The position numbers and the translations under genes were made by a program. From positions 1 through 53,679 of the forward strand of contig JAICQO010000040.1 of the NCBI GenBank assembly GCA_025937835.1: DNA of 53,679 bases, read 5' to 3'. Source of the DNA: Polyangiaceae bacterium (lineage in GTDB: Bacteria; Myxococcota_A; Polyangia; Polyangiales; Polyangiaceae). The notes beneath the pieces were generated by a model, which saw nothing but the letters and a program-made list of their open reading frames with translations, did not search any database and was not told the origin of the DNA. Below, piece after piece: positions 33,440 through 43,985 of this stretch; positions within the stretch are counted from its first letter, which is position 1, and the number at the start of each line of letters is the position of its first letter.

Positions 33440-36400
33440 CTACGCCGTCCTACGTTTCGCGGGCGCGAGCGGCCAGCCGAGCTTCTCGAGGTCGCGCACC
33501 AGGCCGGCCATGGCGCGCCGCACCTGGGTGGCGGTCGGGCGGTGGCGCAGGTCGCGGCGTAAACACGCCGCGAGCAAGGTCGCGATGTCGCGCGTGAGCG
33601 GCGCGTGGGCGTACGTCGCGAGCCGCGGCGGCCAGCCGTCGTGGGCGACGTGCGCCTGGGCGATGCTCATCTCGTCGTTGCCGTCGAACAGCAACGTCGC
33701 CGTGAGCGCCTCGTACGCCATCGCGCCGAAGGCGTAGATATCCGCGGGCAGCGGCGTCTTCGGAGCGCCCTCGGGGGCGACGCCCAGCACCTCGGGCGAG
33801 CAGTAATGGACGCTGCCGCAGCCCGGACGCAGGTGACGACCGCTGAGGCCAAAGTCCACGAGCACCGGCGTCTCGCCGTCTCGCACGATCACGTTGGAAG
33901 GTTTGATGTCGAGGTGCGCGACTCCCACGCCGTGCATCACCTCGATGCCTGCCAGGATGCCGTCCAACAGGCTCAGCACGGCCTGCATCGTCAGCGAGCG
34001 ATTGCGGATCAAGCGATCGAGGCTCGGCCCGCGGATCGCTTCCATCACCAGGATCGGCTTCGGCCGCGCGCCGACGTCGAAGGTCACGAAGCGGGCCAGG
34101 TTCGGGTGCTGCGGCAGGGCCAGGAGCGCCCCGGCCTCTTCGCGGAACAGCTGCAAGAACTCTTGCTCCGACAGGCTGCGCGCCGTGGTCGGATCGTAGT
34201 CCGGCACCTTGAGCGCGAACCCCTCCGCCTTCGGGTTGTTGCGCTCTTCCAGGCGGCGCGCCAAGAACACCGAGCTCGCGCCGCCGCTGCCGAGCGCGCG
34301 GATCACGTAGAATGCGCCGATCGTGCGCTGGGGCAACAGCCAATCGGGCAGCTGCGACTTCCGGCGCTCGAGCGGGATCGGGAACAGATCGCTCGCGGCG
34401 GCCACGGGCAGCTCGTCGATCCTCTCCAGCACGGAGGCGACGGCCGAGCCGAGGGCGGGGGGCACGTCGGAGACGGTGCCGCGGATCGACAGCTCGAGCT
34501 GGTTTTGGTTGGCGGGGACGCCGCTGCTCACTGCGCGCTCGACCAGCGCGGACAGCGAAGGCGCTTCGGTGACGACCGGGATCTCCTGGCCTTCGTCGCC
34601 GAGCAAACGCCGCGCCGCGCCGCGCATCAATCGGCCCAGATCTTCGAGCGCGGTCTCGACCTCGGACAGCGCGTCCGCTCCCGAGCCGGTATCGACGAGC
34701 TCGCTCTGTCCGCGCGCATCGGCGACCGACTCGAGCGCACGGCCGAGCCTCAGCACGACCCGGCGCAGGGCCTCACCGCGGTAAGAGCCACCCGCGCCGA
34801 GGCCGCGGCTCAACCGCACGATGCGCTGGGCGGTGCGGTTGCCGTCGTGCTCGGGGCGCAGGCTATTTTCCGGCGATTCGGAGCCCTCCGCCGCCTCGGG
34901 CGTCGGGCTCAAGAACTCCGCGTAGCAGCCGACCACGGCGCGCACGTCGGGGTTCGTCGAAGCTTCGCCGATCATCTGGTAGGTCTCGACCGCCTCGGCG
35001 CGGCTCGCCAGCACCAGCAGCAGATCGGCCGGCTCGCACATGTTCTCGCGCACTGCCGCGTCGAGCGCTCGGGCGAGCGTGGCGCCCGCGATGCGGTGCG
35101 CGACGCCGCCAGCCGCTCCCGATACGCCTTCGAGCAGCTGGCGCACCGTCTGGCGCACCCGCGCGCGGACGCGCCGGTTGTCGTCGTCCTGACGCGAGCT
35201 ATCGACGTCCATCAGGTGCAAGAGCGCGCGCATCCGCCGCTGATTGGCGATCATCACGCCCGTCGAGTGGGAGGGAGCGCTCGTGGCGTGGGCCTCGACC
35301 AGGTACTTGCCGAGCTTGTCGTAAACCCGATCCATCTCGGGGATCGTGACGTCGGTCTCTCCCGGGCGGCGCCCCAGCAAGAGCAGATTGCTGAGGCGAG
35401 GGCTCTCGAGCGCCGAGGTGTCCACGTCCTTGAGCGTGCCCAGCACGTACGGCAAGAGCTGCTCGTCGGACGGGTCCTGAGTGACCACGAAGTCCACCGC
35501 CCGCCCGAGCGCGTTCACCGCCTTCGTCGCCAGCTCGAAGGCGGCGCGTGCGCCTTGAGTCTCGTAGGCGGCGAGCGCCCGGCGCACGAGGCCGACCGAG
35601 TCGTCTTCGTCTTCGTCCCGATCGAGCTGGCGCAGCGCGCGCTCGGCGATCGTCCGCAGCACCGAGGTGTTCTTCTCGGCGTGCGAGGCCAGCGGCTCGC
35701 GGAGCTGCTGGGCGGCGCTGGCCCCGAACGCCGGATCGAGCACGTCACCGAGCAGCGCCGCCACCGCCTCTGCGACGTCGGGGCGCCGCGTACGGCTGAT
35801 CCAATCGAGCAGCGTCTCGGCGGCGGCCGGCTCGGCCTCCACCACGCGCGGCAGGCCGAGCACCAGCGTGGCCGCGATGCCCGGATCGCGCTCGGCGAGC
35901 GGCCCTTCGAGGACGCGGCGGCTGGCTCGCAGCGCCTCCTCGGGATCGCTCGCGATCAACGCCACGAGCGAGACCGCGCCACGGCGCCACTCGGTCGGGC
36001 TCAGCGCCGGATCGAGCGACAGCTCGACCTCCTCGCGCAGGCGCGAATCGACGCCCGCGAGCAGCCCGCGCGCCACGGCCGCGTGCCGCCACACCAGCGG
36101 TTCGCGATCCATCAACAGCGCCGAAAGGGCGCTGCCGGGGCCGTTCGAGGTGAGGAGCTGCCGCGGATGGCTGTCACCGGCTTGCGCGCGCGACGCTGCC
36201 TCTCGTGCGGCGTACTCGAAGAGCTTCGCGGCGAGCCTTCGCGCCGGCAGGGTGCCGGTCTTGGCGGCGTCGATGAAACGCTCGCGGAGCTCGCGGCGGA
36301 TCACGATCGTGAGCGCCAGCGCGTCGGCGTTCACGCCCGAGCCGACCGGCAGATCGAACAGGAGGCCCACGCGCGCGCGGAGCGTCGCGGTTTCGAAGGG

Positions 36401-36787
36401 GCGCCCAGACGCCAGCGCCATGCGCGTCGCGACCGCTGCGAAAGTTGCCGCAGTGCCCTCGTACAACCGCGCGAACACGCGCCGCCCGAGCTCGTGCCGC
36501 ACCTTGCCCGGCGGCAGCGCAGCCGTGAGCTCGTAGAGCGCTACCGCCGCCGAACCGGGGGCGAGCCAATCGAGGTCATCCACCAATCCGACTTCGAGTG
36601 CCAGTCCGAGCGCGCGCTGAATGACGTCCTGGTCCATCCCGTCGAGCGGCGGTGCCCCTTGGAGGCCGAGGCCGGCTCGGTGGCCAAGCGCGGCGATCGC
36701 TTGGCGGAAACTGGCGCGGCGCTGGGCATCATCCGTGACACGGAGCAGTGTGCCGAGCGCGTCAACGGGGGACGACCGAACACGCAT
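33440..36787 (-). CDS. Large protein with C-terminal serine/threonine kinase domain
   Basis: A 1115-residue soluble protein. The first 820 or so residues are helical and repeat-like, with HEAT-type leucine/alanine periodicity and no identified domain. A Hanks-type kinase follows at about 820-1095: Gly-loop ALGSGGASSVFLA, Lys in FALKV, catalytic loop HLDIKPSN, DFGLSG, and SPEVLG in place of APE. The HRD Arg is replaced by Leu, a non-RD kinase, so activation-loop phosphorylation may not control it. Most bacterial kinases of this type have the kinase first. No membrane segment is seen. It converges with the L,D-transpeptidase gene, 29 nt apart. Confidence 0.9.
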   Translation of the reverse strand: MRVRSSPVDALGTLLRVTDDAQRRASFRQAIAALGHRAGLGLQGAPPLDGMDQDVIQRALGLALEVGLVDDLDWLAPGSAAVALYELTAALPPGKVRHELGRRVFARLYEGTAATFAAVATRMALASGRPFETATLRARVGLLFDLPVGSGVNADALALTIVIRRELRERFIDAAKTGTLPARRLAAKLFEYAAREAASRAQAGDSHPRQLLTSNGPGSALSALLMDREPLVWRHAAVARGLLAGVDSRLREEVELSLDPALSPTEWRRGAVSLVALIASDPEEALRASRRVLEGPLAERDPGIAATLVLGLPRVVEAEPAAAETLLDWISRTRRPDVAEAVAALLGDVLDPAFGASAAQQLREPLASHAEKNTSVLRTIAERALRQLDRDEDEDDSVGLVRRALAAYETQGARAAFELATKAVNALGRAVDFVVTQDPSDEQLLPYVLGTLKDVDTSALESPRLSNLLLLGRRPGETDVTIPEMDRVYDKLGKYLVEAHATSAPSHSTGVMIANQRRMRALLHLMDVDSSRQDDDNRRVRARVRQTVRQLLEGVSGAAGGVAHRIAGATLARALDAAVRENMCEPADLLLVLASRAEAVETYQMIGEASTNPDVRAVVGCYAEFLSPTPEAAEGSESPENSLRPEHDGNRTAQRIVRLSRGLGAGGSYRGEALRRVVLRLGRALESVADARGQSELVDTGSGADALSEVETALEDLGRLMRGAARRLLGDEGQEIPVVTEAPSLSALVERAVSSGVPANQNQLELSIRGTVSDVPPALGSAVASVLERIDELPVAAASDLFPIPLERRKSQLPDWLLPQRTIGAFYVIRALGSGGASSVFLARRLEERNNPKAEGFALKVPDYDPTTARSLSEQEFLQLFREEAGALLALPQHPNLARFVTFDVGARPKPILVMEAIRGPSLDRLIRNRSLTMQAVLSLLDGILAGIEVMHGVGVAHLDIKPSNVIVRDGETPVLVDFGLSGRHLRPGCGSVHYCSPEVLGVAPEGAPKTPLPADIYAFGAMAYEALTATLLFDGNDEMSIAQAHVAHDGWPPRLATYAHAPLTRDIATLLAACLRRDLRHRPTATQVRRAMAGLVRDLEKLGWPLAPAKRRTA

Positions 36788-36925
36788 TTATCGTTCCAGT
36801 AGTTTACGGTGCGTTCTACGAAGTCAAAAAGCTTTCTGCACTCGTGCGCAGGATGATCCGCACTCGCGACCACCTCCGCCACGCTCCGCGTACCTTTCGC
36901 GCGTCACCCGCGGTTCCGGGGGCAT

Positions 36926-36944
36926 ACGAGAACTCGTGTTCACG
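36926..36944. promoter_or_regulatory. Overlapping inverted repeats in the 275-nt kinase/lipoprotein gap
   Basis: ACGAG-AA-CTCGT (36926-36937) overlaps CGTG-TT-CACG (36935-36944); inside them GAAC-TCGT-GTTC (36930-36941) also fits the Gram-positive LexA pattern. It lies in the longest gene-free stretch (36788-37062), between divergent genes, where an operator would be expected. Short palindromes occur by chance, so this is tentative. The rest of the gap shows no gene, only a GAAGGAGG ahead of the 37063 start. Confidence 0.3.
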
Positions 36945-37062
36945 AAACGCGCTGCGCCATTCTACGGGTCTGCGAGAAATCAGGCAAAATCTCGCGGTAT
37001 CCTGGCGCCCGCGACCTGGCGTGTCCCTTGAAAGCTCCACTGAAGGAGGCTGATTCCGAACC

Positions 37063-38082
37063 ATGATCACTCAACGCACCCGCTCGCACCTCGTTCTGCT
37101 GGCTGCAGTTGCCGCCGTCGCGGCGCCCGCCTGCACCCTCGAGAAATCCGATGACGTGTCGGAGTATCGGGAGGCGCTGCCCGAAGCAGCCAACGTTCGC
37201 GTCGCGGGACCCGAGGCAGAGAGCGGTGGCGACCGCACCCAGGCAGCCCGCGGCGCGGCGCTCCTCGCCGACGGGGCCACGCGCGCTTCGGGCACCGCCG
37301 AGTGGTACCGCTTCACGCGCAACGTGCGCGACGGCGTGAACCTCGTCACGGCGGGCGTGCTCGGCAGCGTCTGGTACGTCGTGCACACGCGGCCGACGAC
37401 GGTGGGGGAAGACTACGCGGAGTGGGGCCCGTACACGGACGCGCTCGACCCAGTGACGTGGCGCTTGCGCGTGGACCGCGTAGACGACCACGAATACGAC
37501 TACCGCCTCGAGGGGCGGCCGCGCGCGTCGGACTCCGAGAGCGACTACCTGACGGTGCTCGAAGGCAAGGGTTACGGCAGGGCGGATTCACGCCACGGCG
37601 ACGGCCATTTCACGATCGATCTCGACGCACAGCGCACGCTCGACCCGGACCGCCACGAGGACGACGCGGGGACGGTGAGCATCACCCACGATCTGCCCGC
37701 CGCGAGCCGCCGCAGGCTCGGCGCCTTGCCGCGCGAGATCAGCGCCGTCCTCGATCCTCCCGGTGACACCGAGCTCACGATCGTCTCAAACGCCAACGAG
37801 GACGGCACGGGGCAGCTCGAAGTCTCCGGTCGGGTCGACGTCGATGATTCGAAGCAGACGGCGCTCGAAGAGGTGGCGGTCCTGAGCCGGTTTCGCGCCG
37901 ACGGTGCCGGCAGGGCCGACGTGGTGATCGCGGCCGGCGACGTCCCGGCATCGCTCGGCGCCTTGAGCGTGTCCGAATGCTGGGGGAGCGATTTTTTCCG
38001 CACCCATTACGCGGACTCGGCAGAGTTTTCCCCGACCGAGGGCGACGCTTCGGCGTGCGTCTACGAGGCGAGCGATCCCTGA
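37063..38082 (+). CDS. Hypothetical lipoprotein
   Basis: A 339-residue protein with a signal peptide ending in AAPAC (Cys24, lipobox), then an acidic soluble region. Alternating beta-type segments with many Asp/Arg/Glu are seen (WRLRVDRVDDHEYDYRLEGRPR; FTIDLDAQRTLDPDRHEDDAGTVSITHDL). No family is recognised. GAAGGAGG precedes the ATG by about 13 nt. It stands 23 nt before the P5C dehydrogenase gene on the same strand, which may mean co-transcription, although no functional link is evident. Confidence 0.72.
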   Translation: MITQRTRSHLVLLAAVAAVAAPACTLEKSDDVSEYREALPEAANVRVAGPEAESGGDRTQAARGAALLADGATRASGTAEWYRFTRNVRDGVNLVTAGVLGSVWYVVHTRPTTVGEDYAEWGPYTDALDPVTWRLRVDRVDDHEYDYRLEGRPRASDSESDYLTVLEGKGYGRADSRHGDGHFTIDLDAQRTLDPDRHEDDAGTVSITHDLPAASRRRLGALPREISAVLDPPGDTELTIVSNANEDGTGQLEVSGRVDVDDSKQTALEEVAVLSRFRADGAGRADVVIAAGDVPASLGALSVSECWGSDFFRTHYADSAEFSPTEGDASACVYEASDP

Positions 38083-38105
38083 GCCAATGATGCTAGCCTG
38101 ACGCG

Positions 38106-39721
<1,616 letters not shown>

Positions 39722-39722
<1 letters not shown>

Positions 39723-40624
39723 TGTCCAAGACCTCAGAACCTCCCGCGCCCGAGGGCGTGCTGCTCACGGCGCACGGCTCGGTCGAAGCGCTCGACGAGC
39801 TGCCCGACTTCTTGAAGCGCATCCGTCACGGCCGGCCCGCGCCGCCGGAGCTCGTGGCCGAAGTGCGCCGGCGCTACGAAGCCATCGGCGGCTCGCCGTT
39901 GCTTCGCATCACCGAGCAGCAAGCGGAGCTCTTGTCGAAAGAGCTCCGCTTGCCGGTGTACATCGGCCTGCGCCTGTCGAAGCCCGAGCTCGGTGAGGCG
40001 CTCGCTCGAGCGCGGCGCGACGGCGTCCGCAGGTTGTGCGTGCTGCCGCTCGCGCCGTACAGCGTGCACGTCTACGCAGCCGCCGCAGAAAAGGCGCTGG
40101 CCGCGCTCGCAGATCCCGCTGAGCTCTCGCTGGTTCCGGTCGCGCCGTTCGGGACGAGCTCGGAGCTGGTCGCGGCCCACACCGCGCGGATCCGCGAATC
40201 GCTCACGAACGCGAGCGACGGCGCAGCGCTTTTGCTCACGGCGCACAGCTTACCCCAGGGGGTAATCGACGCGGGCGATCCGTACCAGCGCGAGTTCGAG
40301 TTGTCGGCGAAGGCGATCGGCGCGGCGCTCGGCCGCCACGTCGAGCTCGCGTATCAGAGCCAGGGCTTCGGCGGCGGCGCCTGGCTCGGCCCCGACCTCC
40401 AGGCGGTATTCGACGCGTTGAAAGCGCGCGGGAAGCGTGAGGTGGTCGTCGCGCCGGTCGGCTTCCTCGCCGATCACGTCGAAACGCTCTACGACCTCGC
40501 GATCGAAGCCAAGGCTTGGGCCGAAGAGCGCGGGCTCGCCTTCACGCGCGTACCCGCGCTGAACAGCTCCCCGGAGCTTACCGACGCGCTTGCCGCCGCG
40601 GTCCGGCGTGCGCTTTTCCGTTGA
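39722..40624 (+). CDS. hemH: Ferrochelatase family protein
   Basis: A 300-residue protein of the ferrochelatase family, which inserts Fe(II) into porphyrin (protoporphyrin or coproporphyrin) to make heme. The metal-site His is in LLLTAHSLPQGVIDAGDPY and the conserved His/Glu of the second site in FLADHVETLYDL. The N-terminal VLLTAHGSVEALDELPDFLKRIRHGRP is also typical. ATG 39722 was chosen because it forms a TGATG junction with pruA; a TTG one codon earlier is possible. No other heme gene is in the window. Confidence 0.93.
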
Positions 40625-40694
40625 GCTTTCGCGCCATCCTCTGCACGATGCCCCGAGGGTCGGCCCCACACCGGCTGTTCAGGGCCTCTCGCAA

Positions 40695-41738
40695 ATGGCG
40701 CGTTCCGCTTCCGTTCCGCAGTTTCTCGTGATCGTGTCGCTCGCGCTCTCGCTCACGAGCTGCGGTTGGCTGAAGGGGCCCGTCAACGCGAGCCCCGCGC
40801 TGCGCTGGTGGTTGTTCTCGAACTTCGGCGCCCAGCGCCTGTGCCCGGAGATGATGAAGCGGAGCGCGCCGCTCCGGATGGTACAGGGGGGCAACACCGT
40901 CGGGCGCTTCTTCCCGGACAGCTGCAGCACGCAGGTGAACGACGCGGCGCAGACCGTGACGCTCAACTTCGGCGGCACCGGTTATGCCTGGACACCGGTC
41001 GCCGGTCGCGTCGGCTTCTCGGCGGGCGCCACCGTCGACTACCGGATGGACTTTTACCTCGCAGAGGAGGCCGTCTACATTTACGCGGTCACGGCGCGCG
41101 TCCAGCGCGGACCCGAGTTCCAGGTGGGCGGCATCGAGTATCCGGTCGCGAACTTCGCGGCTCACAACAGCCCCGCGGGCTATCTGTTCAACACCTTCGG
41201 CTCGCAGCTGATGCAGAGCCAGCTCGCCGCAGGGTTCACGGTGATCCACGGCGACGACGGCGACGAGTTCACGCTCGGCCGGCTGTCTCCGCCGCAGCGC
41301 GTGCCGAGCCCGTTCGTACGCGGGGAAGAGCGGTTTCAGCTCGCCAACGAGACGACCGAGATCCGCGCCGGTCAGATCGACTTTCTCGGCCCGTTCGAGG
41401 TCGTGGACGCGTCCGCGGCTCTGTTCCTGCGCACGCGCCTGTCGGGGCCGTCGGCGGACGTGCTGGTCGTCTCGCGCAGCGTGGGCGACGTGTGGCGCAA
41501 GGGCCTGGAGATGGGCCAGCCGCTCGCACCTCCGCCGTCTCCACCGATCTCCGCCTGGGTGCTGACTCCGGGCAACGAGCGCCAGGACACGATCCGCGTG
41601 GGACCGGGTCAATATTACGTGGTGATCGAGAACGGTAACCGCGTCGGCACCGTGAACCCGCCCTGGTCACCCCTGGGAGTGATTGGCGGCAACGTCGCGA
41701 CGGTCTCGTATATCGCCGAGCTCGGCGACGTGGATTGA
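40695..41738 (+). CDS. Hypothetical lipoprotein
   Basis: A 347-residue lipoprotein with a clear signal peptide (FLVIVSLALSLTSCG, Cys20 in the lipobox). The mature part is beta-rich and has no recognised family (TVTLNFGGTGYAWTPVAGRVGFSAGATVDYR; GPFEVVDASAALFLRTRLSG). The C-terminus ends in a strand with a GQYYVVIENGNRVGTVNPPW pattern, suggesting an exposed beta-sandwich. ATG 40695 begins the signal peptide; the open frame upstream overlaps the hemH end and is not coding. Confidence 0.75.
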   Translation: MARSASVPQFLVIVSLALSLTSCGWLKGPVNASPALRWWLFSNFGAQRLCPEMMKRSAPLRMVQGGNTVGRFFPDSCSTQVNDAAQTVTLNFGGTGYAWTPVAGRVGFSAGATVDYRMDFYLAEEAVYIYAVTARVQRGPEFQVGGIEYPVANFAAHNSPAGYLFNTFGSQLMQSQLAAGFTVIHGDDGDEFTLGRLSPPQRVPSPFVRGEERFQLANETTEIRAGQIDFLGPFEVVDASAALFLRTRLSGPSADVLVVSRSVGDVWRKGLEMGQPLAPPPSPPISAWVLTPGNERQDTIRVGPGQYYVVIENGNRVGTVNPPWSPLGVIGGNVATVSYIAELGDVD

Positions 41739-41815
41739 CCGACGTGCCCGCCGTCGGACGTCGCGCCGCGGGACGGCACGGCCGGAGTCGATCATGCGCG
41801 GCCAGGGGCGGCGGT

Positions 41816-41839
41816 TGACAGGCCCGTGGGCCTCTGTCA
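41816..41839. promoter_or_regulatory. Strong inverted repeat just upstream of bolA
   Basis: Arms TGACAG (41816-41821) and CTGTCA (41834-41839) enclose GCCC-GT-GGGC with a 2-nt bulge, forming a stem of about ten pairs ending 10-13 nt before the start codon. A perfect TTGACA (41815-41820) overlaps the left arm, so the repeat may sit on the promoter as an operator, or form a 5' hairpin or terminator. No T-run follows. Confidence 0.5.
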
Positions 41840-41851
41840 GATAGGCCGGTG

Positions 41852-42109
41852 ATGATCGACCCCGAAGAGGTCAAAACACGCCTCGTGGCGGCGCTCCCCG
41901 GTGCAGAGGTGGAGATCGTCGACTTGACCGGCACGCGAGACCACTACCAGGCGCGGGTCGTCTCGGCGCTGTTCGAGGGCAAGTCGCCGATCGAGCAGCA
42001 CCGGCTGGTCTACGGCGCGCTCGCCGAAGCCATGCAGGGCGCCATTCACGCCCTTGCGCTCAAGACTTACACGCCCAAAGCTTGGGCGAAGCTCAAGGGA
42101 GAGTCCTGA
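41852..42109 (+). CDS. BolA-family protein
   Basis: An 85-residue BolA/IbaG-like protein. The family's fold is seen in [26 protein letters not shown], the central [27 protein letters not shown] (with the conserved RVVS and QHRLVY) and the C-terminal [13 protein letters not shown]. BolA proteins pair with CGFS glutaredoxins and share a 2Fe-2S cluster; such a glutaredoxin is the next gene, joined by TGATG. GTG 41849 one codon earlier is a possible start. Confidence 0.95.
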   Translation: MIDPEEVKTRLVAALPGAEVEIVDLTGTRDHYQARVVSALFEGKSPIEQHRLVYGALAEAMQGAIHALALKTYTPKAWAKLKGES

Positions 42110-42423
42110 TGGACACCGCACTCAAAGAACGAATCGAGCAGACCGTCGGCGCCAGCAAGATCGTGCTGTTCATGAAGGGGAACAAGAACTTCCCGCAGTG
42201 CGGCTTCTCGGCGCAGGTGGTCGGTATCTTGAAGAAGAAGGGCGTCGAGTTCAAAGACGTCAACATCCTCCAGGACGCCGAGCTTCGGCAGGGCCTGAAG
42301 GAGTACTCCAACTGGCCGACGTTCCCGCAGCTGTACGTGAACGGGCAGCTCGTCGGCGGTTGCGACATCGTGGCCGGCCTCGAAGAGACGGGCGAGCTCG
42401 ATCAGGTTCTGAAAGCGGGCTGA
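42109..42423 (+). CDS. grxD: Monothiol glutaredoxin (Grx4/GrxD type)
   Basis: A 104-residue glutaredoxin with the CGFS active site at Cys31 ([18 protein letters not shown]), the [17 protein letters not shown] glutathione-binding segment and the C-terminal [10 protein letters not shown]. The family ligates a 2Fe-2S cluster with glutathione and hands it to target proteins, alone or with BolA. Its ATG shares a base with the bolA stop, so both proteins should be made together. An in-frame ATG at 42082 lies inside bolA and is not preferred. Confidence 0.96.
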   Translation: MDTALKERIEQTVGASKIVLFMKGNKNFPQCGFSAQVVGILKKKGVEFKDVNILQDAELRQGLKEYSNWPTFPQLYVNGQLVGGCDIVAGLEETGELDQVLKAG

Positions 42424-42451
42424 GCCGCTTCGCGAACGAGAGGGGAAACCG

Positions 42452-43210
42452 GTGGCACGGCCGCTCGTCCTTTTGTCGAATGACGACGGTTACCGCTCGT
42501 CGGGGCTCCAGTCGCTGCGCACGGCGTTGCTCGAGCTCGTCGACGTCGTGGTGTGCGCTCCCGACACGGAACAGAGCGCCGCCAGCCACTCGCTGAGCCT
42601 GCACCGCCCGCTGCGGCTCTTCCCACACGGAGAAGGCATCTTCTCGGTCGACGGCACACCGGCGGACTCGGTGTACGTCGCGCTGCATGCCGACCAGCGC
42701 GTGTTGCCGCGCCGGCCCGACGCCGTGGTGTCCGGCATGAACCTGGGCGTGAACCTGGGGGACGACGTCTTCTACAGCGGCACCGTGGCCGCCGCGCGCG
42801 AAGGCGCGTTGAAGGGCATCCCGTCGATCGCGCTGTCGGCGGCGCTCGATGCGGACGCCACTGCGGCGGCAGCGCTCGGAGCCCGCCTGGTCCAGGCCTT
42901 GCTCGCGCAAGCGTCGAAGGAGCCCGTGCTCTTGAACGTCAACGTGCCGCCCGGTGACCGCTGGCCCGTGCAAGCGACGCGGCTCGGCGCGCGGATCTAC
43001 AAGGACGAGGTCGATTTCCGGAAGGATCCGCGCGGCCGCGAGTACCTGTGGATCGGCGGCCCCGGCGCCGAGCACCGAGCCGTGCCCGGCTCGGACACCG
43101 AGGCCTACGATCAGGGCGCGGTCGGCGTGACGCCCCTGGTGCTGGATCTGTGGGGCCGCGACAAGGCGAGGACTGCGGAGTCGATCGTGCAAACGTTGGC
43201 CAGCACCTGA
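42452..43210 (+). CDS. surE: 5'/3'-nucleotidase SurE
   Basis: A 252-residue metal-dependent nucleotidase, stationary-phase survival family. The metal site SNDDG is at residues 9-13, with the downstream SGMNLGVNLGDDVFYSGTVAAAREG and the LLNVNVPPG motif. It hydrolyses 5'- and 3'-nucleoside monophosphates and short polyphosphates. It starts at GTG 42452, 28 nt after the glutaredoxin stop, on the same strand. Confidence 0.96.
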   Translation: MARPLVLLSNDDGYRSSGLQSLRTALLELVDVVVCAPDTEQSAASHSLSLHRPLRLFPHGEGIFSVDGTPADSVYVALHADQRVLPRRPDAVVSGMNLGVNLGDDVFYSGTVAAAREGALKGIPSIALSAALDADATAAAALGARLVQALLAQASKEPVLLNVNVPPGDRWPVQATRLGARIYKDEVDFRKDPRGREYLWIGGPGAEHRAVPGSDTEAYDQGAVGVTPLVLDLWGRDKARTAESIVQTLAST

Positions 43211-43310
43211 GCCCGAATCGAGCACGATTGCTGGGCCGCCCCGACGGCCGGGCCTGAGTCCTTGCGCCGGGTGCCCGGTTGCAGGGACACTCCACCCGAA
43301 GCGAGCTGCC

Positions 43311-43982
43311 ATGGCGTCCAGAAAGGGAACGATCGTCAAACGACCGAGGCCGATGCCTGCGCGGCTCAGCCCGACACCGCGCGGCGTCGAACAGAAAAAG
43401 GCGCCACCCGCCAAAGATCGGCGCACCTTCGAAGACGTGACGCTGCCGGCGGAGTTCGACGGCCTGGCGTACGTGCGCGGTCTGATCCGCGAGATCCCCG
43501 ATTTCCCCGAGCCCGGGATCCTGTTTCGCGACATCACGCCGCTGCTCGCCGATCCGAAGGGCTTTCACATCGTGCTCGACGCGATCGCGCACCGCTTCGT
43601 GGGCTCGCAGATAGACGCCATCGTCGGCGTCGAGTCCCGCGGCTTCATCTTCGGCGGCGCGCTCTCGGCGCGGCTCAACGCGAGCTTCGTGCCCGTGCGC
43701 AAGCCGGGCAAGCTCCCGGGGCGCACCGACAAGGTCTCCTACTCGCTCGAGTACGGCGAGGCCGAGCTCGAGATGCACCGCGACCAGCTGCGCGAAGGCG
43801 CGGCCGTCTTGGTGGTGGACGATCTGCTCGCGACCGGTGGCACGGCCGCGGCCGCGGGCGAGCTCGTGCACCGACAGGGCGCGTACGTGCTCGCGTATGC
43901 GTTCGTGATCGAGCTCACGCCGCTCGGCGGCCGCGAACGCTTGTTGCCCGTCCCGACCGTGTCGATCGTCCGCTACGAGTGA
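43311..43982 (+). CDS. apt: Adenine phosphoribosyltransferase
   Basis: A 223-residue salvage enzyme making AMP from adenine and PRPP. The PRPP motif AVLVVDDLLATGGTAAA is intact, as are FPEPGILFRDITPLLADP, GVESRGFIFG and VRKPGKLPG, the latter characteristic of Apt. An N-terminal extension of about 45 basic residues (SRKGTIVKRPRPMPARL) is absent from typical members of about 170-180 residues. Start 43311 is the only ATG before the core; the extension could also be untranslated if a later codon is used. Confidence 0.94.
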   Translation: MASRKGTIVKRPRPMPARLSPTPRGVEQKKAPPAKDRRTFEDVTLPAEFDGLAYVRGLIREIPDFPEPGILFRDITPLLADPKGFHIVLDAIAHRFVGSQIDAIVGVESRGFIFGGALSARLNASFVPVRKPGKLPGRTDKVSYSLEYGEAELEMHRDQLREGAAVLVVDDLLATGGTAAAAGELVHRQGAYVLAYAFVIELTPLGGRERLLPVPTVSIVRYE

Positions 43983-43985
43983 GCG

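Noticed and set aside
33605-36802. 1065-codon plus-strand frame opposite the large kinase
   Set aside because: It mirrors the kinase gene; its translation is Arg/Gln/His-rich with no domain, the usual antisense pattern in this GC range.
36930-36941. GAAC-N4-GTTC as a true LexA box
   Set aside because: Known myxobacterial LexA sites differ from the Gram-positive pattern and neither flanking gene is an SOS gene; kept only as a generic palindrome.
41815-41842. A confident sigma-70 promoter for bolA
   Set aside because: TTGACA is perfect, but no good -10 lies 16-18 nt downstream (best are TCAGAT or CAGATA).
43211-43310. GGCCG/CGGCC hairpin after surE as a terminator
   Set aside because: Short stem with no T-run in very GC-rich DNA; expected by chance.
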